Below are positions 7,797 through 16,987 of a stretch of DNA of 64,000 nucleotides, piece after piece. A program made the translations under genes and the position numbers. Within the stretch, counting starts at the first letter, position 1, and each line of letters begins with the position of its first letter. Source of the DNA: Acidimicrobiia bacterium (lineage in GTDB: Bacteria; Actinomycetota; Acidimicrobiia; Acidimicrobiales; Aldehydirespiratoraceae). The notes beneath the pieces are model-generated. The model searched no databases and was not told the DNA's origin. It saw only the letters and a program-made list of their open reading frames with translations. The DNA lies in the NCBI GenBank assembly GCA_022828135.1, contig JAJEJB010000027.1, positions 1 to 64,000 of the forward strand. The letters are read 5' to 3'.

Positions 7797-9818
7797 GTGG
7801 CCATCGAGACGGACACCTCAGCCGCCGGCAAGCAGGCCCCCACCACGCTGGGCGTCGACGTGGGCGGGACGTTCACCGACATCGCCATGTGGGACGGATC
7901 GGCCATGACCGTCGGGAAGGTGCCGTCGACCCCCCACGATCAGAGCGATGGGGTGATGGCCGCGGCTCGCGGCACCGTGCGGGCGGGTGGCCGGGCCGAC
8001 CTGCTGCACGGCACCACGGTGGCCACCAACGCGTTGCTGGAGCGGAGGGGGGCCAGGACGCTGCTGGTGACTGACGGAGGGTTCGAGTCGCTGATCGAGA
8101 TCGCCCGCCAGGACCGGCCCTCTCTGTACGACCCCTTCGCCGACCGGTCGGAGCCGCTGGCGGACGACGGGATGCGGCTCGGTGTCGAGGTGCCCGCAGC
8201 CGGGCTGGACGACGAACTCGACGCCGTCGCGGCCTCGGTCGCGGCGGCTGTGCACGACCGGGGCGCAGAGGCGGTGGCGGTGTGCCTGATGTACTCCTAC
8301 GCCGCGCCAGGCGTCGAGCGGGCGCTGGCCGGCCGGCTCCGGCAGGTTGTGGACGTGCCGGTGTCGGCCTCCGCGGAGGTGGTGGCCGAGTTCAGGGAGT
8401 ACGAGCGCTTCTCGACCGCGGTGCTCAACGCCTTCCTGTCGCCGGAGGTGTCCCGCTACATGGACAGCCTGGCCGCCCGGGCCGGCCGGGTCGGCTTCAT
8501 CGACGAGATCTCGGTCATGCGCTCCTCGGGCGGTCTTGTGCCGCTCGACCACGCCTCGGCGTTCCCGGCGTCGATCCTGCTGTCGGGTCCCGCCGGCGGG
8601 GTGGTCGCCGCGGCCGCACTGGGTGAGTTGATGGGATGCCGCACGCTGATCTCCTTCGACATGGGCGGCACGTCGACCGACGTTTGCCGGGTGCGCTCGG
8701 GCCGTCCCGAGGTCACCTACAACCGGGAGATCGCCGGCCATGCCTGCCTGATGCCGTCGGTGGCGGTGCACACCGTCGGCGCGGGGGGCGGGTCGGTGGC
8801 CTGGGCCGACCGCGGCGGCGCGCTGCGGGTGGGACCCCGCTCGGCCGGAGCCGATCCCGGACCGGCGTGCTACGGCCGCGGCGGCGCCGAGCCCACCGTC
8901 ACCGACGCCAACTTGGTGCTGGGCCGCCTCGATCCGGGCGCCAAGCTGGCCGGCACGATGGAGCTGCGGTCGGATCGGGCCCGGGCAGCCTTCGAGCGGC
9001 TGGGGTCCGAGCTGTTACTGGCGCCTGTCGAGGCGGCGCTGGGGGTGGTGGCGGTGGTGGAGTCGCACATGACCCACGCGGTGCGGGCCGTGTCGGTGGA
9101 GCAGGGCACCGACCCCCGCGACGCGGCCCTCATGGCCTTCGGCGGTGCTGGCGGTCTGCACGCCACTGCCCTGGCCCGGGCCCTGGAGATGGACGGCGTG
9201 ATCGTGCCGCCCTACGCCGGCGTGTTCTCGGCGTTCGGTCTGCTGCTGAGCCCGCCCCGGGCCGACGCGGCCCAGACCGTCAACGTCACCGACGCGGACC
9301 GTGAGCGGCTGCCGGCCACCGCTCAGGGCCTGCTGGCTGCGTCCCGTAGCCAGATCGAGGCCGACAGCGGCCGCGCCGCCGCGACCGCGGTCTCGATCGT
9401 GGACATGCGCTATCTGGGCCAGGCCCATGAGACGTCGGTGCCGTATACCGAGGGCGAATCGTGGGAGGTGCTGTGCGAGAGGTTCCACCGGCTGCACGCC
9501 GAGCGCAACGGGTTCGCCCGGCCCGCTGATCCGGTGGAGGCGGTGACGGTGCGGGCCGAGGCGGTGGGCGCGGCTGCGCTGCGCTGGGCCGATCTGCCCG
9601 CCTTCGAACCCGAGCCCGGCGACCCGCGACGGGGGGCGCGGTCCGTGATCGGCCCGACCGGGGCCACGGAGGCGCAGGTCTGGTGGCGTCCGGCGCTGCC
9701 GGTGGGAGCCGAGGTGGTCGGCCCGTCCATCATCGCCGAGGGCGAGTCCACCACGTACCTGGCCGCAGGCGAGCGGGCCGCCGTCCACGAGACCGGCGCG
9801 CTGAGGATCGAGTGGTGA
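7797..9818 (+). CDS. Hydantoinase/oxoprolinase A subunit (HyuA family)
   Basis: This 673-residue protein has the HyuA ATPase fold. The N-terminal phosphate-binding loop is LGVDVGGTFTDIAMWDG (about 18-34), followed by HGTTVATNALLERRGART (71-88) and a second glycine motif SFDMGGTSTDVCRV. The family opens five-membered cyclic amides (hydantoins, 5-oxoproline, related acetophenone carboxylase-type substrates) with ATP hydrolysis. Its partner HyuB follows after 4 nt, so the two form a heteromeric enzyme. A GTG start is used. The actual substrate is not deducible from sequence. Confidence 0.88.
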   Translation: MAIETDTSAAGKQAPTTLGVDVGGTFTDIAMWDGSAMTVGKVPSTPHDQSDGVMAAARGTVRAGGRADLLHGTTVATNALLERRGARTLLVTDGGFESLIEIARQDRPSLYDPFADRSEPLADDGMRLGVEVPAAGLDDELDAVAASVAAAVHDRGAEAVAVCLMYSYAAPGVERALAGRLRQVVDVPVSASAEVVAEFREYERFSTAVLNAFLSPEVSRYMDSLAARAGRVGFIDEISVMRSSGGLVPLDHASAFPASILLSGPAGGVVAAAALGELMGCRTLISFDMGGTSTDVCRVRSGRPEVTYNREIAGHACLMPSVAVHTVGAGGGSVAWADRGGALRVGPRSAGADPGPACYGRGGAEPTVTDANLVLGRLDPGAKLAGTMELRSDRARAAFERLGSELLLAPVEAALGVVAVVESHMTHAVRAVSVEQGTDPRDAALMAFGGAGGLHATALARALEMDGVIVPPYAGVFSAFGLLLSPPRADAAQTVNVTDADRERLPATAQGLLAASRSQIEADSGRAAATAVSIVDMRYLGQAHETSVPYTEGESWEVLCERFHRLHAERNGFARPADPVEAVTVRAEAVGAAALRWADLPAFEPEPGDPRRGARSVIGPTGATEAQVWWRPALPVGAEVVGPSIIAEGESTTYLAAGERAAVHETGALRIEW

Positions 9819-9822
9819 GCGC

Positions 9823-11367
9823 ATGAGCTTGAACGCGATCGACCTGGAGGTGGCCCGGCACCGGTTCACGGCCGCGGCCGACGAGATGGGCGGGGTGCTG
9901 CGCCGCACCGGCTACTCGCCCAACATCAAGGAGCGGGCCGACTTCTCGACCGCGTTGTTCGTTCCCCACGGGGAGCTGCTGGCCCAGGCCGAGCACATCC
10001 CGGTGCACCTGGGCTCGATGCCGGCGTCGGTGCAGGCGGTGATCGACGCCTTCGGCGACAGCCTGGAACTCGACGCCCAGTACGCGGTCAACGACCCCTA
10101 CCACGGCGGCACCCACCTCAACGACCTGACCATCGTGCGGCCGGTCGCCTACGGCGGCGACCTGGCCGGCTGGGTGGCCAACCGGGCCCACCACTCCGAC
10201 GTGGGCGGCGACGCGCCCGGCTCGATGCCGGCCGACGCCACCAGGCTCGATCAGGAGGGCCACATCGTGTCGCCGATGCTGGCGGCCCGGGCCGGCCAGT
10301 GGGTGCCGGAGTTCCTCGACCCGTTCCTGGAGGCGACCCGGACTCCCGACGAGCGCCTCGGGGACCTGTCGGCCCAGCTGGGCGCCAACGAGGTCGGCGC
10401 CAGGCGACTGGTCGAGCTGTGCCAGGCCTACGGGCCGGGGCGCTACACCGCCATCTGCGACGGCCTGCTCGACTACGGGGAGCGCCGGATGCGGGCCGCC
10501 ATCGGAGAGTTGCCCGACGGCGACTACGACTTCGAGGACTATGTGGAGGGCCCGGACGGGCTGCACACCATCGCGGTGAGGGTCACCATCGACGGCTCGG
10601 ACCTTCACGCCGACTTCGCGGGATCGGCCCCCCAGGTGGAGGCCAACTTCAACTCGGTTGAGGCGGTGGCGGTGTCGTGCCTGTACTACGCGGTGCGGGT
10701 GGCCACCGACCCGTCGATCCCCGCCAACGGCGGCTGTTACCGGTCCATCACCATGTCGTCGCCGGCGGGCTCGATCGTCAGCGCCGAGCCGCCCGCCGCG
10801 GTGGCCGCCGGCAACGTGGAGACCTCCCAGCGCATCGCGGACGCTCTGCTGGGCGCGCTGGCACAGGCCGTGCCCGAGGCGGTGCCGGCCGCATCGCAGG
10901 GGACGATGAACAACGTGCTGGCCGGATCGGACGACTTCGCCTACTACGAGACGGTCGGCGGCGGCCAGGGCGGCCGCTGCGGCCGGGCCGGCCAGTCGGG
11001 GATCCACACCGGCATGACCAACACCAAGAACACGCCCATCGAGAGCCTCGTGCAGCACTACCCGCTGCGCATCACCGCCTACGGGCTGCGCTCGGGCAGC
11101 GGCGGCGTGGGCCGCTTCGGCGGCGGGGAGGGCATCGTGCGGGAGATGGAGTTCCTGGAGGACGCCACCGTGACCCTGATGGGCGAGCGCCGGGTGACCG
11201 AGCCCTGGGGCCTGCAGGGCGGCGGCCCGGGAGCGGTGGGCGAGGACTGGCTGATACGGCGTTCCGGCACCCGGGAGCTCCTACCCGGCAAGGTCACCCT
11301 CGAGGTCCAGGCCGGCGACCGCCTGCGGGTCCTAACCCCAGGAGGAGGCGCCTGGGGCGCCCCTTAG
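9823..11367 (+). CDS. Hydantoinase/oxoprolinase B subunit (HyuB family)
   Basis: This 514-residue protein has the typical HyuB opening ([33 protein letters not shown]) and the conserved [12 protein letters not shown] stretch near residues 88-99. It pairs with the HyuA gene just upstream to form an ATP-dependent cyclic-amide hydrolase. Length is slightly below the 520-600 often seen. Its stop overlaps by 4 bp the stop of the convergent toxin gene. Together with HyuA it forms a two-gene operon with no dedicated transporter on the same strand. Confidence 0.88.
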   Translation: MSLNAIDLEVARHRFTAAADEMGGVLRRTGYSPNIKERADFSTALFVPHGELLAQAEHIPVHLGSMPASVQAVIDAFGDSLELDAQYAVNDPYHGGTHLNDLTIVRPVAYGGDLAGWVANRAHHSDVGGDAPGSMPADATRLDQEGHIVSPMLAARAGQWVPEFLDPFLEATRTPDERLGDLSAQLGANEVGARRLVELCQAYGPGRYTAICDGLLDYGERRMRAAIGELPDGDYDFEDYVEGPDGLHTIAVRVTIDGSDLHADFAGSAPQVEANFNSVEAVAVSCLYYAVRVATDPSIPANGGCYRSITMSSPAGSIVSAEPPAAVAAGNVETSQRIADALLGALAQAVPEAVPAASQGTMNNVLAGSDDFAYYETVGGGQGGRCGRAGQSGIHTGMTNTKNTPIESLVQHYPLRITAYGLRSGSGGVGRFGGGEGIVREMEFLEDATVTLMGERRVTEPWGLQGGGPGAVGEDWLIRRSGTRELLPGKVTLEVQAGDRLRVLTPGGGAWGAP

Positions 11368-11717
11368 TGCTGGGAGGGCAGGTCGAGGGCTAGGGCCAAT
11401 CCGGCTTCTATTCGACGCATCGTGGCTGCGTCTACTCTGCCGGCCCAGCCGGACAACGCCGCCTTGTCGATGGTGACGATCTGGGAGACGTTGACGACCG
11501 AGTCGCGGTCGAGTCCCGACTCGTCGGCTGCCAACTCGACGTTGCCTGGTGCGTCGGCGAGTCGGAGGTTGGAGGTGATCGCCGCGGCGAGCACGGTGGA
11601 GATCCGGCTGCGGTTGAACCGGTCGCTGGACACCACCAGCACCGGCCTACGGTGCCCTGGTTCTGATCCCGTCGGCTCCCGCAGGTCGGCCCAACGGATG
11701 TCGCCGCGGCTGATCAC
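11364..11717 (-). CDS. MazF/PemK-type toxin (endoribonuclease)
   Basis: This 117-residue protein has MazF signatures: RGDIRWADL near the start, RRPVLVVSSDRFN, and a C-terminal SQIVTIDKAALSGWAGRVD. The family cleaves single-stranded mRNA at short sites when not bound by antitoxin. A GTG start overlaps the antitoxin stop by 4 bp, the usual antitoxin-first TA layout. It is likely co-transcribed from the palindromic promoter upstream of the antitoxin. Confidence 0.88.
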   Translation of the reverse strand: MISRGDIRWADLREPTGSEPGHRRPVLVVSSDRFNRSRISTVLAAAITSNLRLADAPGNVELAADESGLDRDSVVNVSQIVTIDKAALSGWAGRVDAATMRRIEAGLALALDLPSQH

Positions 11718-11947
11718 CAGGGCTCCGCCAGCGCCTGAGCCTGGGCGTCTTGCAGCGCCGGGTCAAGCCCGGAAGGCTCCTCGACGTACACCGCGTCAAG
11801 ACGCGCTGTTACATCGTCACCGTCAACCTCGGCCAGCAAGCGCTCCAAGGCCTGCGCGTAGAGACTCGACCGCGAGCACTGACGGCGGGCCGCAAGCTTC
11901 TCGGCAGCATCGAACACGGCGTCGGGAATGGAGACTGCAACCTTCAC
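11714..11947 (-). CDS. Ribbon-helix-helix antitoxin
   Basis: This 77-residue protein opens with a beta strand and two helices typical of ribbon-helix-helix DNA binders (VKVAVSIPDAVFDAAEKL, then CSRSSLYAQALERLL). An acidic C-terminal half (YVEEPSGLDPALQDAQAQ) would wrap and block the toxin. The chosen GTG lies 7 nt after a TATACT hexamer, which suggests a leaderless mRNA. Longer in-frame extensions exist upstream but would run through the promoter. The RHH domain probably binds the palindrome at its own promoter and represses the pair. Confidence 0.82.
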   Translation of the reverse strand: MKVAVSIPDAVFDAAEKLAARRQCSRSSLYAQALERLLAEVDGDDVTARLDAVYVEEPSGLDPALQDAQAQALAEPW

Positions 11948-11954
11948 CGTCCTG

Positions 11955-11972
11955 AGTATAACCAGGTAATAC
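11955..11972 (-). promoter_or_regulatory. Leaderless promoter with overlapping palindromic operator of the TA pair
   Basis: On the minus strand TATACT lies 7 nt before the antitoxin GTG, the position of a -10 box in leaderless genes. The 17 bp from 11956 to 11972 form a near-perfect palindrome with one mismatched pair (7 of 8 pairs match around a central base). The -10 box lies inside it, so a bound RHH antitoxin would block RNA polymerase. No convincing -35 box is seen. Confidence 0.55.
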
Positions 11973-11995
11973 CCGGACCCTCTCGTCCACCGCAT

Positions 11996-12356
11996 GCGGT
12001 TACGCTCGGTGGCTTCACGCCCGACGCTGGCTACGAGGAGGGGCCTCAGTCGGTCGCCGAGGGGCAGATCGTGTGCCAAGGGGACGTCGCGCCTCGCAAC
12101 ACCGTGTTCAGGGACGGACGAGCCGTGGCCTTCATCGACTGGGACGGCATCTGGGTATCGGAGCCGATGTGGGACCTCGGCCATGCGGTGTGGCAGTTCG
12201 GCCCGGTTTGTGCGAATCCGATCAGTAGGGTCACGCCTGTATGGCTGGGTCGGCGCGGCGCTGGAGTCGTTTCACTCTCTTGTCGACATTTGCCACGAGC
12301 GCGGTGCTGGTACTCGCGCCGATCTATTCGACGGCATCATGCGAATCCGTCGATGA
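11996..12356 (+). pseudogene. Remnant of an aminoglycoside-phosphotransferase-family (APH) gene
   Basis: One frame reads IVCQGDVAPRNTVF, then AVAFIDWDGIWVSEP, then MWDLGHAVWQFGPV, clearly the catalytic and metal-binding loops of APH-type kinases (HGD-x-x-x-x-N, here QGD, and IDWD). Everything before the catalytic loop is missing, since the TA promoter starts there. After about 12214 the similarity ends in this frame. A plausible continuation (FHSLVDICHERGAGTRADLFDGIM) lies in another frame up to a TGA at 12356, which implies a frameshift. The 5' truncation together with the shift makes a functional kinase unlikely. Confidence 0.6.
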
Positions 12357-12618
12357 CGGTCCTGCGATCTGCACTACCGGCCGCGAGTCGCTGATCGAAC
12401 ACGAGGGAATCGGCGCGGTGGCGATTCTCGCGATACCGGTGGCCCTAGCGGCCGCGCCCGTCGTGTTCCCCAGGCGAGCGGTAGCGATCGCGGTGGCCGT
12501 GGTCCTGTCCGCCCTGACCCTGCTCGGGGCTGCGTCCATCGGGCTCTTCTTTCTGCCGGCCGCAGCCCTGTCCTGGATCGCGGTCACGTCGGGATCGGCG
12601 CGCGCCGAGGGCGGTTAG
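12241..12618 (+). CDS. Small membrane protein of unknown function
   Basis: This 125-residue protein has an N-terminal helix (LLSTFATSAVLVLAP), a short outside loop with two cysteines (ASCES, AICTTG) and a hydrophobic C-terminal part with two or three helices (IGAVAILAIPVALAAAPVV; LSALTLLGAASIGLFFLPAAALSW). Such short proteins are common in actinobacteria. Its first 116 bp overlap the possible 3' end of the phosphotransferase remnant in another frame, so the two readings compete there. It converges with the dehydrogenase gene (4-bp overlap of the ends). Confidence 0.6.
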   Translation: MAGSARRWSRFTLLSTFATSAVLVLAPIYSTASCESVDDGPAICTTGRESLIEHEGIGAVAILAIPVALAAAPVVFPRRAVAIAVAVVLSALTLLGAASIGLFFLPAAALSWIAVTSGSARAEGG

Positions 12619-13553
12619 GTCTCCAGGACGACCTTGATGGCGCCCGCGGCGCGGTTGTTGGCGGTGGCGAAGGCCTCCTCGGCAGCGTCGAGGGGGAAGC
12701 GGTGGGTAATCACGGCTTCGGGTAGCTCGGGGACCGCGGCCAGCACCGAGGCGGCCGCCTCCATGTCGCGCACCGCGCCGGAGCGCCCGTACATGGACGA
12801 CGGCACCACCGTGAGCTCCTTCATGAATACGTCGGCGAAGGGCAGCTCGAGGCCCTCCCAGTAGGCGGCCAGCAGCAGCATGATGCCGCCAGGCCGGCAG
12901 CGGGCCGCGGCTTCGGTCAGGGCCGAGGCCGTGCCGGCGGCGTCCACGACTATGTCGTAGGGCTCGCCGGTGAGCGGCGCTGCGCCCAGGCGGTCGGCGG
13001 CCTCGCGCTGGGCGTCGTGACGGGCGGCCACCGCGGTCTCGCAGCCAGCCGTGCGGCCCACGGCCAGTGCGGCCTGGCCGATACTGCCTCCACCGATCAC
13101 CGCCACCCGCATTCCGCCCCGCAGTCCCGCCAACCGGAACCCATGCACGGCCACCCCGAGCGGTTCGACCAGGCAGGCGTCGCGGGGATCCACCCCTACG
13201 GGGAGGGGCACCAGCATGTCCGGCGAGACCATCACCTCGTCGGCCATGCCGCCGTCGCGGCTTATCCCGCAGATGTTGTTGAGCGTCTCCGGGCAGCGGT
13301 TGTAGTCCCCGGCCCGGCACAGTCCGCAGGTTCCGCACCCCTGGATCGGCTCCACCGCCACCGTCCGGCCGTCGTCGGTGAATCCGGCGAACTCGTGGCC
13401 GATGGTGAACGGGTCGAAGAAGCCCAGCTCCAGCATGTGCAGGTCCGAGCCGCACACGCCCGATGAGACCATCTTGACCCGGACCCCTTCGCCGGAGGGA
13501 ACGGGCACCTCCACCACGGCGGCGCGCCCGTCGACGCACCGAACTGCCCTCAT
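12615..13553 (-). CDS. Zinc-dependent medium-chain alcohol dehydrogenase
   Basis: This 312-residue protein uses the internal ATG (MRAVRCVDG), which gives the usual family start; an upstream ATG would add ten residues. Catalytic zinc ligands are C34 (SGVCGSD) and H53/E54 (IGHEFAG). Structural zinc ligands are C73, C76, C79 and C87. The Rossmann motif GGGSIG is near residue 154. The family oxidises alcohols or polyols with NAD(P)+. At 312 residues it is shorter than the usual 340-350. The substrate is unknown. Confidence 0.88.
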   Translation of the reverse strand: MRAVRCVDGRAAVVEVPVPSGEGVRVKMVSSGVCGSDLHMLELGFFDPFTIGHEFAGFTDDGRTVAVEPIQGCGTCGLCRAGDYNRCPETLNNICGISRDGGMADEVMVSPDMLVPLPVGVDPRDACLVEPLGVAVHGFRLAGLRGGMRVAVIGGGSIGQAALAVGRTAGCETAVAARHDAQREAADRLGAAPLTGEPYDIVVDAAGTASALTEAAARCRPGGIMLLLAAYWEGLELPFADVFMKELTVVPSSMYGRSGAVRDMEAAASVLAAVPELPEAVITHRFPLDAAEEAFATANNRAAGAIKVVLET

Positions 13554-13634
13554 GACCCCATCGTGCCACCAAATTGATGACATTTTGGACCCTGGAGGCC
13601 CATTATCGCCATCAATTTCGGCGGGGAGCGGCGG

Positions 13635-14777
13635 CTACTCGTCGCTCGACTCGGTGGGCTTGGTTCGGAGCGCCCCGGTGACGGAACCGGCCACCGAGCG
13701 CATGGGCATCGTCGAGATCTCGAACGCCGCCCCGACCAGCTGGGCCGGGGTCCGGGCGGCCTCGACGAGGCCGCGACCGAGGATCGCGCCCGCGCTGCGG
13801 CCCGACGTCCGACGCGTCCATCCCAGCGACACGAACACGCCCAACGACAGGAAGGCGATGAAGGCCATGAACCCGGTGACGACGAGCCATCCGGCCGGGC
13901 TGGCCAGCAGCGGCAGGTCGACGAAGTTCATGCCGAAGAACCCTGCGACCAGTGACAGCGGAAGCATGATCGCCGCGTACACGGTGAGGACCTTGGTGAC
14001 CTCGGTCGCCTGGCGGGCCTCGGCCCCCCGGTAGGCGTCGAGGGTCTCGGCCAGGGCGGTGCGGGCGCCGTCGACGCCCTGGGCGGCCCGGGAGGCGGTG
14101 TCGAACACGTCGGAGAACCGCCGGCGGCCCCCGTCGGAGATCAGCGGCGAGATGGAATGCCGCAGGATGTCGAGGGCTTCCCGCTGGGGGTGCACCGCCC
14201 GGCGCAGCTCGGCCAGATCGGCCCGCACCGCGGTGATCTCCATCAGAAAGTCGGCGTCGGCGGTGAGGGCCCGCTCGACGAGCTCCTCGTTGCGGTCGTC
14301 GAACACGTCCAGCACGCATACGAGCCGGCGGGTGGCTACGTCGGCCAGCCGCGCCAGCGCCTCGTCGGGGCCGCCGCTGGCCAACTCGGGACGGCGCAGG
14401 ACGCCGTCCCAGAGGACGTCGACCGACAGCGAGCGCTGCTCGTGGATGGTGACGAGCCGGCGCTCGGACAGGAAGCAGTCGAGCTCGTAGGTCTCGATCC
14501 GCTCCTCGCTCAGCGCGTGCAGGACCACCAGCATGAACGTGCCGAAGTCGTCGACCTTGGGAAGGTCGACGTCCTCCACCGCGTCCCGCACCGCAAGAGC
14601 GTCGAGCCCCATCTGCTCCACGAGCTCGGCCAGTTCGTCGTGATCGTCGCGCCCCGCGGTGATGTCGATCCACACCCAGCCCGCGTCGGGAAGTCCCGCA
14701 GAGGGCTCGACCGCTTCCGCGCACCGGCCCGGCCCGAAGTGCACCGCACGCTGCAGCATCACCAGTGATGTTCGCAC
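13635..14777 (-). CDS. corA: CorA-family magnesium/cobalt transporter
   Basis: This 380-residue protein has a large cytoplasmic alpha/beta and helical funnel domain, then two C-terminal membrane helices. The family signature GMN lies at residues 282-284 at the end of the first helix (PLSLVAGFFGMNFVDLP). The second helix is WLVVTGFMAFIAFLSLGVFVSL. About 60 residues follow the last helix, longer than usual. A GTG start is used. It diverges from the flavoprotein gene. Confidence 0.9.
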   Translation of the reverse strand: MRTSLVMLQRAVHFGPGRCAEAVEPSAGLPDAGWVWIDITAGRDDHDELAELVEQMGLDALAVRDAVEDVDLPKVDDFGTFMLVVLHALSEERIETYELDCFLSERRLVTIHEQRSLSVDVLWDGVLRRPELASGGPDEALARLADVATRRLVCVLDVFDDRNEELVERALTADADFLMEITAVRADLAELRRAVHPQREALDILRHSISPLISDGGRRRFSDVFDTASRAAQGVDGARTALAETLDAYRGAEARQATEVTKVLTVYAAIMLPLSLVAGFFGMNFVDLPLLASPAGWLVVTGFMAFIAFLSLGVFVSLGWTRRTSGRSAGAILGRGLVEAARTPAQLVGAAFEISTMPMRSVAGSVTGALRTKPTESSDE

Positions 14778-14835
14778 ATCGGCGGCTTCAACTGGCTGAC
14801 CGGTGACTCCGGGGAGCCGCCCTAGATTGGGACTT

Positions 14836-15987
14836 GTGACTCATGCCGTACTGGCTGCTGCTCGTGAACTCGGCCCGCGGATTCGCGGCCGCTCGGCGGA
14901 GATCGAGGCGCTGGGCACGCTGCCTGCGGACATAGTCGATGCGATCCGCCCGACGGGCGCGTTCCGGCTGTGCGTCCCCGACGATCTGGGGGGACCGGGG
15001 GTCACGGCCGTCGAGAGCCTGGAGGTCTTCGAGGAGTTCGCCTACCACGACGGCTCGGTCGGGTGGTGCGTGGCCATCGCTTCCACGACGTCGCTGCTGG
15101 CGTCGTACCTGCCCGACCCGCACGCCGGGGAGCTGTTCGGCGACCCCGGCGCCATCGGCGGGGGGTTCGTCATGCCCCGGGGCAGGGCCGTTCCTGCCGG
15201 CGGCGGGCTGCGGGTGTCGGGGCGCTGGCAGTGGGGCTCGGGCACCAAGCACTGCACCACGATCGGAGGCGGCTGTCTTGTGGTCGGAGCGGACGGGCAA
15301 CCGGAGCCGCGGGCCGACGGTCTGGCCGCGCCCTTCGTGTTCATGGACCCCGGGGACATCGAGTTCATCGACACGTGGGACGTGGCCGGCCTGGCCGGCA
15401 CCGGCTCGGTCGATTTCGAGGCCCGCGACGTGTTCGTTCCCGAGGGATGCTGGGTGCAGATCGCGGACGGTCCGGTGCGGGACAACGTCTGGTCCCGGTT
15501 CTCGTTCTACGGGCTGCTGGCCAGCGGGGTGGCGGCCGCCGCGGTGGGCATCGCCCGCCGCTCGATCGATGAGTTGGTGGAGTTGGCCGGCGGGAAGAGG
15601 CCGCAGGGCAGCTCCCGGACTCTGGCCGAGCGGGCCGCGGCCCAGGCCGAGGTCGCGGGGGCGGAGGCGAGGCTGGCTGCGGCATGGTCGCTGCTGCTCG
15701 ACGCGACCGATGACAGCTTCCAGGGCGCGCTGGCGGGACGGCCGTCCACGGTCGGTCAGCGGCGCCGGATCCGGCTGGCGGCCACGCACGCCACCCAGAC
15801 CGCGGCGGATGTGGCCGCGTCGATGTTCAGGACCGCGGGCGGGGCCGCGGTGTATCGCACCAGCCCGATCCAGCGCTGCTTCCGGGACACCGCAGTGGCC
15901 GCCCAGCACGCCATGGTGGCCCCCAGGACGATGGAGACGGCGGGGCGCATGCGCCTGGGCCTCGACACCGACACGGCCACGCTGTAA
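14836..15987 (+). CDS. Acyl-CoA-dehydrogenase-fold flavoprotein (HsaA/DszC-type monooxygenase-like)
   Basis: This protein of about 383 residues has the three-part fold of acyl-CoA dehydrogenases: a helical N-terminal part (LPADIVDAIRPTGAFRLCVPDDLGG), a central beta domain (VSGRWQWGSGTKHC) and a helical C-terminal domain ending ETAGRMRLGLDTDT. The central GRWQW-x-SG pattern and the C-terminal AGR-x-x-LG pattern are typical of flavin-dependent two-component monooxygenases in this fold rather than true dehydrogenases. No flavin reductase is adjacent. The GTG at 14836 is preferred for its weak GGGA site; an in-frame GTG at 14803 is the alternative. Confidence 0.72.
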   Translation: MTHAVLAAARELGPRIRGRSAEIEALGTLPADIVDAIRPTGAFRLCVPDDLGGPGVTAVESLEVFEEFAYHDGSVGWCVAIASTTSLLASYLPDPHAGELFGDPGAIGGGFVMPRGRAVPAGGGLRVSGRWQWGSGTKHCTTIGGGCLVVGADGQPEPRADGLAAPFVFMDPGDIEFIDTWDVAGLAGTGSVDFEARDVFVPEGCWVQIADGPVRDNVWSRFSFYGLLASGVAAAAVGIARRSIDELVELAGGKRPQGSSRTLAERAAAQAEVAGAEARLAAAWSLLLDATDDSFQGALAGRPSTVGQRRRIRLAATHATQTAADVAASMFRTAGGAAVYRTSPIQRCFRDTAVAAQHAMVAPRTMETAGRMRLGLDTDTATL

Positions 15988-15999
15988 TGGGGCGGTGAC

Positions 16000-16905
16000 G
16001 TGGTCGCCGTCGGCGTGAGCGTCCCGTGGGGGCTGTGGGGGATGGCTCCCGATGAGCAGCGTGGCTTGCTGGGGGGCATTGCGGACTCGGGGATCGACTT
16101 TGTGTTCACCGCCGACCATGTGAGCTTCCGCGACGGCAGCGGCATGGACGGCCTCGTGACTCTGGCCGCCGTCGGTGGGCTGGAGCCCAGGCTCGACCTG
16201 CAGGTTGGCGTCTACCTGCTGGCTCTGCGCCATCCGATGGTGGCGGCCCGCCAGATCGCCACCATGGCCGAGGCCGCGCCGGGGAGGCTGACGGTCGGGG
16301 TCGGCGTGGGGGGCGACGATCGTCACGAGGTGGAGGTGTGCGATGTTGATCCGTCCACCCGGGGGCGGCGCACCGATGTTGCTTTGGAGATCGTGCGGGC
16401 CCTGCTGGAGGGCCGGACCGTCGACGGCGACGGCGAGTTCTTCGGGTTCCGGGACGGGAAGATCCGGCCGGTGCCCGATCCACCGGTGCCGCTGGTTGTG
16501 GGCGGCCGCAGCGACGCAGCCCTTGAGCGGGCCGGCCGGCTGGGTGACGGGTGGCTGGCCGCGTGGTGCTCGCCCCGCCGGTTCGCCGAAGGGACCGCCA
16601 GAGTCGAGGAGGTCGGTGCCGGGCGGGACGTCGACTGGCAGCACGGGTTGCAGCTGTGGCTCGGAGTCGGTGAGTCACCGGCGGAGGGCCGCTCGCATGT
16701 GGCCGAGACCATGGAGCGCTTCTACCGGATGAGCTTCGAGCCCTTCGAGCGCTACACCCCGTGCGGCCGCGCCGCCGACATCGCCGGGTTCCTGCAGCCC
16801 TATGTGGACGCCGGGGCGACGGCGCTGAACCTCACCCCCTGCGGCTCCGACCGCGCCACCGAGATCGAGACCGTGGCCGAGGTCAAGCGACTGCTCAATC
16901 CCTGA
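16000..16905 (+). CDS. LLM-class F420-dependent oxidoreductase
   Basis: This 301-residue protein is a bacterial-luciferase-like TIM barrel. Family features include FVFTADHVSF near residue 34, LQVGVYLLALRHPMVAARQIATMAEAAPGRLTVGVGVGGDD (about 67-108) and VPLVVGGRSDAALERAGRLGDGWLA. The HP-x-x-x-A-x-x-x-AT-x-x pattern is standard for F420-binding members. Its GTG lies 12 nt after the flavoprotein stop, so the two are probably one operon. The substrate is not identifiable. Confidence 0.82.
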   Translation: MVAVGVSVPWGLWGMAPDEQRGLLGGIADSGIDFVFTADHVSFRDGSGMDGLVTLAAVGGLEPRLDLQVGVYLLALRHPMVAARQIATMAEAAPGRLTVGVGVGGDDRHEVEVCDVDPSTRGRRTDVALEIVRALLEGRTVDGDGEFFGFRDGKIRPVPDPPVPLVVGGRSDAALERAGRLGDGWLAAWCSPRRFAEGTARVEEVGAGRDVDWQHGLQLWLGVGESPAEGRSHVAETMERFYRMSFEPFERYTPCGRAADIAGFLQPYVDAGATALNLTPCGSDRATEIETVAEVKRLLNP

Positions 16906-16987
16906 GTAGCGAGGCTTACGGCTGTTTTAGAGACAATTTCATGTTATTGAATTGCAGCCTGCTGGATGAACGGCTACCGTAGGCGCC

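Noticed and set aside
14788..16644. Open frame of more than 600 codons opposite the flavoprotein and F420-type genes
   Set aside because: It spans two real genes and their junction and shows no family motif.
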